Shown here piece after piece: positions 1 to 6,355 of a stretch of DNA of 20,103 bases (position 1 is its first letter; the number at the start of each line of letters is the position of its first letter). A program made the position numbers and the translations under genes. The notes under the pieces were generated by a model that worked only from the letters and a program-made list of their open reading frames with translations, had not been told where the DNA came from and did not search any database. The stretch spans positions 1 through 20,103 of the forward strand of contig CANCCE010000022.1 of assembly GCA_947374505.1 (NCBI GenBank), in the 5' to 3' direction. This stretch comes from Comamonadaceae bacterium (GTDB lineage: Bacteria > Pseudomonadota > Gammaproteobacteria > Burkholderiales > Burkholderiaceae_C).

Positions 1-891
1 GGGTACAGGAGCCGTGGGATTAGCAATTGCAGTTGTAATCGGTGTTCCCAATGTAGGAGGTGTACCCGCTAGTCGCGATGCCACCGCCAAGCCCATCGCC
101 ATTTGTGTTTGTAACGCCAGCGCTTGATTGACAGCTTGATTGTCGAGAGTCTTGTTCCCCAGCTTGTTCGATGGCAGCCTTTTGGCGGTTGATGCCAAAG
201 ATTCATCATCGTTATTTTGATTTTTCAATTCGTCACTAGGAACGTTGACATGCAAAAGTTCGGCCATTCGACTGATTTCTTCAGAAACAGCTGGGCCATA
301 CCAAAGAGGCAGATTACCGAGAATCGCGGCTAACTTCTTTTCGCTGCAGAACGACTGGTTGTCTTTGAACCAGCGAGTTAGCAAAGAGGAGCGTTGTATC
401 GGGTCATGTACCGATAGCCCGATCAACTTGACATCTGCAAGCATGCACTTAGATGAGCCTGTAGGAGGGTTGCCTGTAGATAAAGGAGCATCCGTTGCTT
501 TGCGGGGAAGGGGGAGTTTGACTCGTTCTGAATTTTTCTCAAGAAAATGTTCAATCACATGCGCTAGTTGATGTGTATCAGCGGAGCCAAACCAGTTTCC
601 TTTATTATTTTTGATGACCTCTAAATTTTGGATTGAGCAACTTTGAATATTCTTTTCAAACCAGGCCATCAATGCATTTTCTCTTTCGGAGGGGGCGTGA
701 ATGCTGAAGGCCAGTATTTTGATTTCATCAAGTGAACAAAAATATTTTTTAGTTGCAGTGGCTAGAACTGAAGGATTTGATTTGATATTTTGGGGCCACG
801 CAGGTTCACATATCAATAAGATGCAAGCCACCCAGCATGCAAAGTTTTTTTGCAGGTGACGAACTTTGGATGGTTGAGCTTGGCGAGGCAT
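1..891 (-). CDS. Exported protein of unknown function with a duplicated Cys/Trp module (C-terminus beyond window)
   Basis: The frame runs without a stop from an ATG at 891 to the left edge (297 codons), so the C-terminus is missing. The product is not recognised. Residues 11-34 look like a signal segment: basic residues, a hydrophobic core rich in Ile and Leu, then Pro-Gln. Residues 52-116 and 149-213 are two gapless copies of one module, offset by exactly 97 residues. Shared positions include C52/C149, K58/K155, S63/S160, H65/H162, P67/P164, R70/R167, the WF pairs 77-78/174-175, N81/N178, CS 85-86/182-183, L90/L187 and W100/W197 with a following aromatic-Gly. The two Cys of each copy could form a disulfide if exported (inference). 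After residue 214 come an Asn/Asp/Ser-rich linker and an Ala/Thr/Pro-rich stretch. An in-frame TAG lies five codons upstream of the ATG and no other start lies between, so the start is fairly secure although no good Shine-Dalgarno is visible. Composition is AT-richer than the rest of the window. It is divergent from the 1100-1477 gene. Confidence 0.75.
   Translation of the reverse strand, partial: MPRQAQPSKVRHLQKNFACWVACILLICEPAWPQNIKSNPSVLATATKKYFCSLDEIKILAFSIHAPSERENALMAWFEKNIQSCSIQNLEVIKNNKGNWFGSADTHQLAHVIEHFLEKNSERVKLPLPRKATDAPLSTGNPPTGSSKCMLADVKLIGLSVHDPIQRSSLLTRWFKDNQSFCSEKKLAAILGNLPLWYGPAVSEEISRMAELLHVNVPSDELKNQNNDDESLASTAKRLPSNKLGNKTLDNQAVNQALALQTQMAMGLAVASRLAGTPPTLGTPITTAIANPTAPVP
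253..447 (-). repeat. Second copy of the 65-residue intragenic module
   Basis: Codons 149-213 of the same gene. The copy starts CMLADVKLIGLSVHDP and contains WFKDN, CS and WYG. It sits 291 nt after the first copy, which equals 97 codons. Confidence 0.7.
544..738 (-). repeat. First copy of a 65-residue intragenic module
   Basis: Codons 52-116 of the minus-strand gene at the left edge. The copy starts CSLDEIKILAFSIHAP and contains WFEKN, CS and WFG. It aligns without gaps to the copy at 253-447. The relation is clear in protein but weak in DNA, so the duplication is old. Confidence 0.7.
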
Positions 892-994
892 GGGGTTGAG
901 ATTCTAAAAGATGAGTTACCTCTTGCCAAGCGAATAGAGCCTCCAAATTTTTATTCAGCGAGAGCATTGCGCGGTATGTATTTTGATGCTCAGC

Positions 995-1010
995 AAGTTT
1001 TTTAAAACTT
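995..1010. promoter_or_regulatory. Perfect AT-rich inverted repeat in the divergent intergenic region
   Basis: AAGTTTT-TT-AAAACTT, two 7-bp arms with a 2-bp centre. It lies between the minus-strand gene starting at 891 and the plus-strand gene starting at 1100, and overlaps the shared AACTTTACA box. It could be an operator; no regulator can be named. Confidence 0.3.
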
Positions 1011-1024
1011 TACACGCCGACCCC
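1006..1024 (+). promoter_or_regulatory. Upstream box shared by the two MGMRVG paralogues (copy 1)
   Basis: AACTTTACACGCCGACCCC matches the box at 1676-1694 in 15 of 19 positions (AACTTTACA, then C, A and CCCC). It starts 94 nt upstream of the ATG at 1100. TTTACA could serve as a -35 element, but no convincing -10 follows at normal spacing, so its role is inferred only from its recurrence. Confidence 0.35.
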
Positions 1025-1099
1025 TCATCAATTCGAACCTAGTGTCGATTACTCGATTTGAGTTTTCATCCGAGACCTCATCGATATTAAGGAAACATC

Positions 1100-1477
1100 A
1101 TGGGAATGCGTGTAGGCGGCTCAGGTAATGCCTGGGCGAGCCAAAATCAATCAGTAGGGAACTGGCAGCAAAAACAAAGCAGTGTCAAAGAGCTATTTGC
1201 TTCGCTCAAGTCTGGCGATCTTGCATCGGCTCAAAAAGCGTATGCAAGTATTTCTTCGGGTTCGGCCAGTCAGCCAGCAAACAGCCCGTTGGCTCAAATC
1301 GGCAAAGCCTTGCAGGGTGGCGATCTCAGCGCCGCTCAAAACTTGGCACAAACCATGCTGAAAGACCGTGCGACTAACCCAAGAAACGTTTCAGCACCCA
1401 ATGCGATTGCAGCTTCAGGGCCAAGTGCTTCGAGCTCAAGCGCCGCGATGGCGGTTAAAGTCGACGTGATGGTTTAA
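1100..1477 (+). CDS. Small MGMRVG-family protein with two SGDLA-type repeats, function unknown
   Basis: 125 residues with no signal peptide and no membrane segment. The N-terminus MGMRVGGSGNAWASQ is followed by a Gln-rich stretch, then two helix-turn-helix-like repeats: FASLKSGDLASAQKAYASI at about 33-51 and IGKALQGGDLSAAQNLAQTM at about 67-86. The tail is Ala/Ser-rich. The SGDLxxAQxA pattern is, from memory, common in uncharacterised proteobacterial Ala/Gln/Ser-rich proteins; no function is known to me. Residues 1-51 match the product of 1832-2761 at 37 of 51 positions, so the two are tandem paralogues. The start is well supported by AAGGA six bases upstream, inside the block ATATTAAGGA that also precedes the paralogue. 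A strong terminator follows, so it is probably transcribed alone. Confidence 0.8.
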   Translation: MGMRVGGSGNAWASQNQSVGNWQQKQSSVKELFASLKSGDLASAQKAYASISSGSASQPANSPLAQIGKALQGGDLSAAQNLAQTMLKDRATNPRNVSAPNAIAASGPSASSSSAAMAVKVDVMV

Positions 1478-1525
1478 GCCGGAAATCTTCGGCAGCATGG
1501 ATGGCGGAGATCAGTTGCCGCAAGC

Positions 1526-1566
1526 CGGCCAATAGTTGCCATGCGGTGGCAACTATTGGCCGTTTT
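1526..1566 (+). terminator. Strong Rho-independent terminator after the first paralogue
   Basis: A perfect 16-bp stem (CGGCCAATAGTTGCCA paired with TGGCAACTATTGGCCG), a 5-nt loop TGCGG, then TTTTC. It begins 48 nt after the stop codon at 1477. Confidence 0.85.
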
Positions 1567-1675
1567 CTATTGGGAAATCACTTGAGCCATATTTCCGTTA
1601 TCAGGTCTCAGGGCATTTGTAATCTATTCTTTAGTGACACAGCTTCACTTTTGAGATCTTTCTTATCCCGTGAAT

Positions 1676-1694
1676 AACTTTACATTCGTACCCC
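1676..1694 (+). promoter_or_regulatory. Upstream box shared by the two MGMRVG paralogues (copy 2)
   Basis: AACTTTACATTCGTACCCC, the counterpart of the box at 1006-1024. It lies 156 nt upstream of the ATG at 1832, so the leader here is about 60 nt longer than for the first paralogue. Confidence 0.35.
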
Positions 1695-1831
1695 CAATTT
1701 CGGCATGGGTATTGCTGTTTTAACGACATGTCGGCTCGACCGGCTGTTCGTTCCTCAATTTTCTACGCAACACCTTCTAAGCGAAGCGCGGTTAGTTCTG
1801 GGTAGTTAATAGCAATATTAAGGAGTACGTT

Positions 1832-2761
1832 ATGGGAATGCGTGTAGGTTCTTCTGGCGCAGCCTGGGCTAGTCAAAGTAGCTCAGTGGGTAATTGGCAG
1901 CAGCGCCAGCAAAGTGTCAATTTACTCAAGTCGTCATTGAAGTCTGGGGATTTGGCTGGAGCGCAGCAAGCCTTTGCGGCGATCACTGCCAACAACCCGA
2001 ATGCCACCAACAACACCAACAGTCCGTTGGCGCTAATTGGTCAAGCATTGCAGGCGGGAGACATGGCTGGTGCGCAGCAAGCAGCTCAGTCATGGCGTGC
2101 CAGCCATCAGTCAGCACCAGCAGGGCAAGCGGCTGGGGCGGCTAACCTGTCCAATGCCGCGGTCGATTCGTTCCTAAAGACTTTGTCTCCTCTGACCGCA
2201 ACGACGAGCAATGTCGCGGACAGCAGCAGCACCAGCGCAGCCAGTGCTGCAAGTGCTGCAGCTGGAACGCCGTCAGCGACAGATCAAGTGAGTCAGGCCT
2301 TGGCAGCGTTTGAGAAAAACTTGTTTGATTCGTTGCAAGCGGTTGGCGCTTCAGCTGCTTCATCAACAAGTTCGGCAAGCACTGTTGCTGCAGGAACTCA
2401 AGTTGCGGCAACTGCGGCGGGTGCTTCAGCACTTGGCACAGCTTCGCCGGTGACGACTGCGCACCACCATCATCATCACCATTCAGACGGTGGTGGCAAT
2501 GTGCAGGCAGAACTGAGTGCATTGATTGGGCAAACGTCTCCTGCTACATCGGCGACGACCACCGCTTCAGCCTCGACGGCTGCTGGGTCCACAGACGCCT
2601 CAGCAGCAGGCGCCAGTGCCGGACTGGATCAAAGCTTCAATAATTTGCTGACGTCCCTCGGGGTGTCTGGTTCAAGTTCATCGTTGAACAAATTTTTGAC
2701 GGCCATGCAGTCCAGTATGCCGGGGCCTGCGATGGGGTCTCAGTTTTCTCAGACCGCCTGA
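1832..2761 (+). CDS. MGMRVG-family protein with low-complexity Ala/Ser/Thr region and a seven-His run, function unknown
   Basis: 309 residues with no signal peptide or membrane helix. Residues 1-51 match the paralogue at 1100-1477 at 37 of 51 positions. Two repeats follow the same plan: LKSSLKSGDLAGAQQAFAAI at about 32-51 and IGQALQAGDMAGAQQAAQSW at about 67-87. The rest is mostly low-complexity Ala/Ser/Thr/Gln sequence with short amphipathic islands (VDSFLKTLSP, FEKNLFDSLQAVGAS, a FNNLLTSLGV block near the end) spaced along it. Seven consecutive His (codons CAC and CAT mixed) occur at about 2461-2484, followed by SDGGG. I recall similar His runs in other SGDLA-repeat proteins, but cannot check this. 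AAGGAG seven bases upstream of the ATG supports the start. A role in metal binding or at the cell surface would be speculation. Confidence 0.8.
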   Translation: MGMRVGSSGAAWASQSSSVGNWQQRQQSVNLLKSSLKSGDLAGAQQAFAAITANNPNATNNTNSPLALIGQALQAGDMAGAQQAAQSWRASHQSAPAGQAAGAANLSNAAVDSFLKTLSPLTATTSNVADSSSTSAASAASAAAGTPSATDQVSQALAAFEKNLFDSLQAVGASAASSTSSASTVAAGTQVAATAAGASALGTASPVTTAHHHHHHHSDGGGNVQAELSALIGQTSPATSATTTASASTAAGSTDASAAGASAGLDQSFNNLLTSLGVSGSSSSLNKFLTAMQSSMPGPAMGSQFSQTA

Positions 2762-2773
2762 TCTGAGTACACA

Positions 2774-2816
2774 CAAGCCTCTGCTGTGCAGTCCGCCCAG
2801 CAGAGGCTTGCTTATT
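2774..2816 (+). terminator. Hairpin terminator after the second paralogue
   Basis: A 13-bp perfect stem, CAAGCCTCTGCTG paired with CAGCAGAGGCTTG, with an 11-nt loop, 12 nt after the stop. The trailing CTTATT is a weak U-tract. It insulates the paralogue from the Bug receptor gene that starts just downstream. Confidence 0.65.
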
Positions 2817-2854
2817 AATGAATGCCGTCCATGACTATTGAGGCCCTGTCTGTA

Positions 2855-3868
2855 ATGAAACATCAAATGATGACTGCACAAAAGGCCAATGCCTACGCTT
2901 GCATTTTCTTCACGTTGTTTTCTCTGGCTTTCACTTTATTGTCGACATCCAACGCAGCCGCTGAAGCGGTCAATGCGTACCCCAGCAGACCCATTCGCTT
3001 GGTCGTTCCGTTTCCACCAGGCGGCAGTGCTGACATCGTTGCCCGAGTGATCGCAAAGCCGTTGGGCGAACTGCTGGGCCAAGCCGTGTTTATTGACAAC
3101 AAGCCGGGTGCCGATGGCGCCATTGCGGCCGAATATGTCGCCCAGGCTGAGCCGGATGGCTACACCCTTTTCATGGCGACCTACGGTGCCATGTCTGCCG
3201 TACCGGCGCTGCACAAAACGATTCATTACGACGCCATTGCTGATTTCACCCCAATCACAGCCACAGGAAAATTTGCATTTTTCCTTTTTGTTCATCCCAG
3301 TGTGCCGGCCCATACGTTGCCAGAGTTGATCGAGTTTGCTCACAAGCACCCTGGGCTGCTGAACTACGGGACCGGTAACACGGGTGCCATCGTGGCGACG
3401 GCTGAGTTGTCGGCCACCAACAAAATTGAGATGACGCACGTACCCTACAAAGGGGAAGTTCCGGCCATGAATGACTTTCTGGCGGGTCGCGTACAAGTCA
3501 TGTTTGCCACCTCTGCCAATGCCCTGCCTTGGGTTCAACGGGGGAAGCTGCGCGCTGTGGTCACCTTGTTAGACAAGCGCAGTCCGCTGTTGCCCGATGT
3601 ACCCACCATGGCGGAATCGGGTTTGCATCATTTGCATATCGTGCCTTGGTCAGGTGTGTTTGGTCCGGCCAAAATGCCTGCGCAGCTCACCAACCGACTG
3701 TCCGTGGCCATCAATGAAATTTTGAACCGCGCAGATATTCAAGCTGAGTTTGCGCAGCAAGGTTTTGAAGGCGCTGGCTCGTCGCCCGAGCAGTTGCAGG
3801 CCTATGTCAAGGATCAACTCAAGGTTTGGGGCCGGACGATTCAACTGGCCGGGCTGAAGCCCGAATGA
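2855..3868 (+). CDS. Bug/TctC-family periplasmic solute-binding protein
   Basis: A tripartite tricarboxylate transporter-type receptor (Bug family), which binds carboxylates or other small anions in the periplasm. The N-terminus has a Sec signal with hydrophobic core FFTLFSLAFTLL and cleavage probably near NAAAEA. The mature part opens with the family signature YPSRPIRLVVPFPPGGSADI, then FIDNKPGADG, ADGYT-like DGYTLFMAT, and HVPYKGEVPAMNDFLAG with VQVMFA. Length (337 residues) is normal. The frame stays open to an ATG at 2822, but that start has no ribosome site except sequence inside the preceding terminator; the ATG at 2855 has GAGG 11 nt upstream, and ATGs at 2867 and 2870 are also possible. 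It is first in a probable operon with the FMN reductase (31-nt gap) and ATP-grasp genes. No TctA/TctB membrane partners are adjacent. The ligand cannot be told. Confidence 0.9.
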   Translation: MKHQMMTAQKANAYACIFFTLFSLAFTLLSTSNAAAEAVNAYPSRPIRLVVPFPPGGSADIVARVIAKPLGELLGQAVFIDNKPGADGAIAAEYVAQAEPDGYTLFMATYGAMSAVPALHKTIHYDAIADFTPITATGKFAFFLFVHPSVPAHTLPELIEFAHKHPGLLNYGTGNTGAIVATAELSATNKIEMTHVPYKGEVPAMNDFLAGRVQVMFATSANALPWVQRGKLRAVVTLLDKRSPLLPDVPTMAESGLHHLHIVPWSGVFGPAKMPAQLTNRLSVAINEILNRADIQAEFAQQGFEGAGSSPEQLQAYVKDQLKVWGRTIQLAGLKPE

Positions 3869-3899
3869 GTCAAAAATACAAGAAAAAGCTAAGCCACGC

Positions 3900-4499
3900 A
3901 TGACGAAAATATTGTTGCTGTCCGGTAGTCAGCGCGCAGAGTCTTTCAACTCAAAATTGCTAGGACACCTTGGTCAAGGTCTCATTGAACGGTGTGTGAT
4001 CGACACCTTAGAGCCGCAGCAAGTGAAGCTGCCGATTTTTGACCAGGACGAGGAGGGCTCACCGGCCTTGGTCGCGCAAGTGGCTCTGTTGCATGAGCGG
4101 TTTCGGTCGTGCGATGGCATGGTGGTGGCCAGTCCTGAATACAACGGACAGATCACGCCGTTTTTAAAAAACATCATCGACTGGGTCTCCCGCTTGGCTT
4201 ATGTCGACAACCGTTTTCATAACCCGTTCCTCGATCACCCCGTCTTGCTTTGCAGTGCTTCAACAGGTTGGAGCGGTGGGGCTGTAGCCATTCCGCAGGT
4301 TCGGTCTTTGTTTGCTTATGTTGGAGGGCTCACCTTGGGTGATGCCGTCTGTCTTCCGTACGCACAGAATGCTTGGACTGAATTTGGCTACATGTTTGAT
4401 CCGGCATTTGAGGCGCAGACAGCCGCGACCGTCGAACGTTTCATGACGCTCTCCGACGCTTTCAGTAAAAGTCGAACGCTTTTGGCGGTGGCGCAATAA
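3900..4499 (+). CDS. NADPH-dependent FMN reductase-family flavoprotein
   Basis: 199 residues with a flavodoxin-like fold. The FMN phosphate loop is GSQRAESFNSKLL (residues 9-21), matching the GSxRxxSxN pattern of this family. SPEYNGQITPFLKNIIDWVSR (78-98) is the conserved PEYNG...LKNxIDW loop around the isoalloxazine. These enzymes reduce FMN or quinones and other small acceptors with NAD(P)H in the cytoplasm; the acceptor here is unknown. Length is usual for the family with a short C-terminal extension. The ATG lies 31 nt after the Bug stop with no clear ribosome site. Only 2 nt separate its TAA from the next gene, which points to translational coupling with the ATP-grasp ligase and perhaps to a shared pathway (inference). 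Confidence 0.88.
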   Translation: MTKILLLSGSQRAESFNSKLLGHLGQGLIERCVIDTLEPQQVKLPIFDQDEEGSPALVAQVALLHERFRSCDGMVVASPEYNGQITPFLKNIIDWVSRLAYVDNRFHNPFLDHPVLLCSASTGWSGGAVAIPQVRSLFAYVGGLTLGDAVCLPYAQNAWTEFGYMFDPAFEAQTAATVERFMTLSDAFSKSRTLLAVAQ

Positions 4500-4501
4500 A
4501 C

Positions 4502-5752
4502 GTGGCGCACCTGCTTGTTTTGGAGCTACCCGGCGGTAACGACAGTGATGTACTTCAAGCTGCAGTTGAGCGAGGTGATGAGTTTACTTTTTTAAGTTCG
4601 CAGCTCGATCACTACACGTCTCAGCCGCAGCTGCAACCGATTTTGGCGATGGCCAAATTCAAAGTTGAAGTCTCACCGTTTGATTACGACGAAGTTGAAA
4701 AAGTCATCTTGGCGCTGCATGAGACGCATCCTTTTGAGGCAGTTCTTTGCCTTCTAGACACGAGGATCGTTGACGCCTCTCGCTTGGCGAACGCATTGGG
4801 GCTTCCTTTTTTAAACCGCTCCACCACTGAATTGCTGCGCGATAAATTCAGTGTTCGTCAAAGACTCACGGACCGCGGTCTGCCGCAACCTGATTTTGCA
4901 CTGGCCCGGTCGAATGAGGAACTCAAGATCGCGGTGGCGCAACTGGGTTTGCCGATCTTGATCAAACCGACCGATGGTTATGGGTCACAAAATATTGTGG
5001 TGCTGCGTTTCCCTGAAGACCTGGATCCTTTCTTGACCCCGCTCGACGACATGCTGCCGTCCGGGATGGACTACGGGCTGGGTGTCAAGGCGAACGATCA
5101 TTTGGTGATTGAACGCTATCTGAGTGGGATCATTTTGGGCTGTGACACCTTCAGTTTCAACGGTCAGCATCAACTGCTTGGGGTCAACGAAAAGTTGTTT
5201 TTTGAAGCCCCTTCGTTTGCCATCCGTGGTGGTTGCTTTCAGCCGAATCGCCCGGAGTTCGAGTTGATTCAGCGTTATGTTTTTTCGTTACTCGATGCAG
5301 TTGATTTTGACTTTGGCGCAGCACATATCGAAATCATCTTGACCGACACAGGTCCGCAGTTGATTGAAATCAATGCGAGGTTGGTGGGGGCGAAGCTGCC
5401 TCGGCTGATGTCGTTCGCGCTAGGAAAATCCGTTTACGCTGGCTTGATTGACCTTCATCTGGGCATACCGGATGCGTTCGGTTTATGCGACACAGGGATG
5501 GTTGCGGTAACACGCTGGATCGTCGCCGAGCATCATGGGTTGTTGGCATCCGTCACACTACCGCAGTGGCAAGATGCCCGGATTCGATGCGTTGAAATTT
5601 TGAAGGTGTCTGGTGACTATGTGCGCCTGCCGACTGAAAATGCCGATCGGATTGGCTATGTGATGGTTTGTGCTCCAAGTCAGGCCGAGGCTGAATGCAT
5701 TGCAGACAAGTACGTATCTGAATGCGTGTGTTGTCTAAAATCCGCCACCTAA
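4502..5752 (+). CDS. ATP-grasp ligase (carboxylate-amine/L-amino-acid ligase type)
   Basis: 416 residues starting at GTG 4502, only 2 nt after the preceding stop. Residues 1-110 form a Rossmann-like pre-ATP-grasp part (DSDVLQA, LLDTRIVDASRLANALGLP). The ATP-grasp domain follows: DKFSVRQRLTDRGLPQP (114-130), the ATP-binding lysine loop PILIKPTDGYGSQNIV (151-166, K155), the hinge VIERYLSG (202-209), then the metal ligands E277 in AHIEII and E289/N291 in LIEINARLVG. The last ~110 residues (RWIVAEHHG, then KVSGDYVRLPTENADRIGYVMV) resemble the C-terminal domain of BacD-type L-amino-acid ligases. Such enzymes join a carboxylate to an amine through an acyl-phosphate. Substrates are not predictable. 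Its 3' end overlaps the convergent LTxxQ gene by 18 nt. Confidence 0.85.
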   Translation: MAHLLVLELPGGNDSDVLQAAVERGDEFTFLSSQLDHYTSQPQLQPILAMAKFKVEVSPFDYDEVEKVILALHETHPFEAVLCLLDTRIVDASRLANALGLPFLNRSTTELLRDKFSVRQRLTDRGLPQPDFALARSNEELKIAVAQLGLPILIKPTDGYGSQNIVVLRFPEDLDPFLTPLDDMLPSGMDYGLGVKANDHLVIERYLSGIILGCDTFSFNGQHQLLGVNEKLFFEAPSFAIRGGCFQPNRPEFELIQRYVFSLLDAVDFDFGAAHIEIILTDTGPQLIEINARLVGAKLPRLMSFALGKSVYAGLIDLHLGIPDAFGLCDTGMVAVTRWIVAEHHGLLASVTLPQWQDARIRCVEILKVSGDYVRLPTENADRIGYVMVCAPSQAEAECIADKYVSECVCCLKSAT

Positions 5753-6262
5753 TGCGCCCCCTGAATTTCCACCTCGACGCGAGCGCATGCCGCCGTCGGA
5801 GCGTCCGTTTTGACGACTGCTGCCTCCTTGAGGGGCAGTCATGTAGCCGGCGCTTGAGGTAAAAGTGGGCACTGTTCCCAGCAGTGTTTGGTCTGCGATG
5901 AGCTGTTGCGTCGAAGTCAGGCCTGCATACAGTTCTTTGGACACTTTTTCTATATCTTCAAGTGCCGCCAGTCGGTTTTGTAGGTTGTCCACCAGCCGTC
6001 CAATTTGTCGCGGAGCCTTGTCGCCCTGTGCCGACACCACTGGCATTTCACGGTAATGAAGACCGTTGTAAGCGTCTATTGAAACCTCATAAGCATGCCA
6101 AAGTGCTTGTTGCGACGCAGTCAATCCCAATCGATCCCGAACTTGGTCTAGCGCGCCGGCATAGCCTTGCCTTTGGTATGAATCATTGGCCGGACTGTTG
6201 ACCGTCTGTGCATAGCAGGCAAAGGGCGCCCAAAAGAAGAGTGTCCAGAACAACTTTTTCAC
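5735..6262 (-). CDS. Periplasmic LTxxQ-motif (Spy/CpxP-like) protein with Gly/Arg-rich tail
   Basis: 175 residues. A Sec signal peptide (KKLFWTLFFWAPFACYA, cleavage after about residue 18) precedes a helical domain with two LTxxQ motifs, LTASQ (47-51) and LTSTQ (115-119), as in Spy/CpxP-type periplasmic chaperones and their many uncharacterised relatives. The final 30 residues are Gly/Arg/Ser-rich and end GGALGGGF. The start is GTG at 6262, supported by AAGGA six bases upstream; no ATG serves. It is last in the minus-strand series behind DUF1501 (93-nt gap with a hairpin), so it may be a separate unit or a read-through gene. The chaperone role is inferred from the motif only. Its stop lies inside the end of the convergent ATP-grasp gene. 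Confidence 0.75.
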   Translation of the reverse strand: MKKLFWTLFFWAPFACYAQTVNSPANDSYQRQGYAGALDQVRDRLGLTASQQALWHAYEVSIDAYNGLHYREMPVVSAQGDKAPRQIGRLVDNLQNRLAALEDIEKVSKELYAGLTSTQQLIADQTLLGTVPTFTSSAGYMTAPQGGSSRQNGRSDGGMRSRRGGNSGGALGGGF

Positions 6263-6273
6263 TGACTGTCCTT

Positions 6274-6300
6274 AAAAATTGAGTGCTACGCAAGCGTAGC
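6274..6300 (-). terminator. Hairpin between DUF1501 and the LTxxQ gene (weak terminator)
   Basis: On the minus strand a perfect 7-bp stem GCTACGC/GCGTAGC with a 2-nt centre is followed, six bases later, by TTTTT. The gap before the T-run makes it a weak or leaky terminator. It could partly separate the LTxxQ gene from the genes upstream. Confidence 0.4.
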
Positions 6301-6355
6301 GTATTCAATGACGTGGAATGACTGACCAGAAGAAAAGTTATGTGAAGTTGCTTGT

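Larger units (their letters stand above)
1478..1831. other. Gene-free spacer between the two paralogues
   Basis: 354 nt without a plausible gene. It holds the terminator of the upstream gene (1526-1566), the second copy of the shared AACTTTACA box (1676-1694) and the leader of the downstream paralogue, which ends in AATATTAAGGAG before the ATG at 1832. No tRNA or other RNA gene was recognised. Confidence 0.6.

Noticed and set aside
245..571. Plus-strand open frame of 108 codons at the left edge
   Set aside because: It lies antisense within the minus-strand gene 1-891, which has a signal segment and an internal protein duplication. The plus frame has no ribosome site and no recognisable domain.
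802..814. Lipobox in the left-edge exported protein (LLIC)
   Set aside because: Isoleucine before the cysteine does not fit the lipobox, which needs a small residue there.
1003..1022. FliA (sigma-28) promoter, TAAA...GCCGAC
   Set aside because: The spacing between TAAA and GCCGA is about 9 nt instead of about 15, and the second paralogue's box lacks GCCGA.
2461..2484. His run as a vector or cloning artefact
   Set aside because: It is flanked by native low-complexity sequence in a chromosomal context with mixed codons and no vector-like sequence.
2936..3538. Minus-strand open frame of 200 codons
   Set aside because: It is a shadow of the Bug receptor gene, which carries all family signatures in the plus frame.
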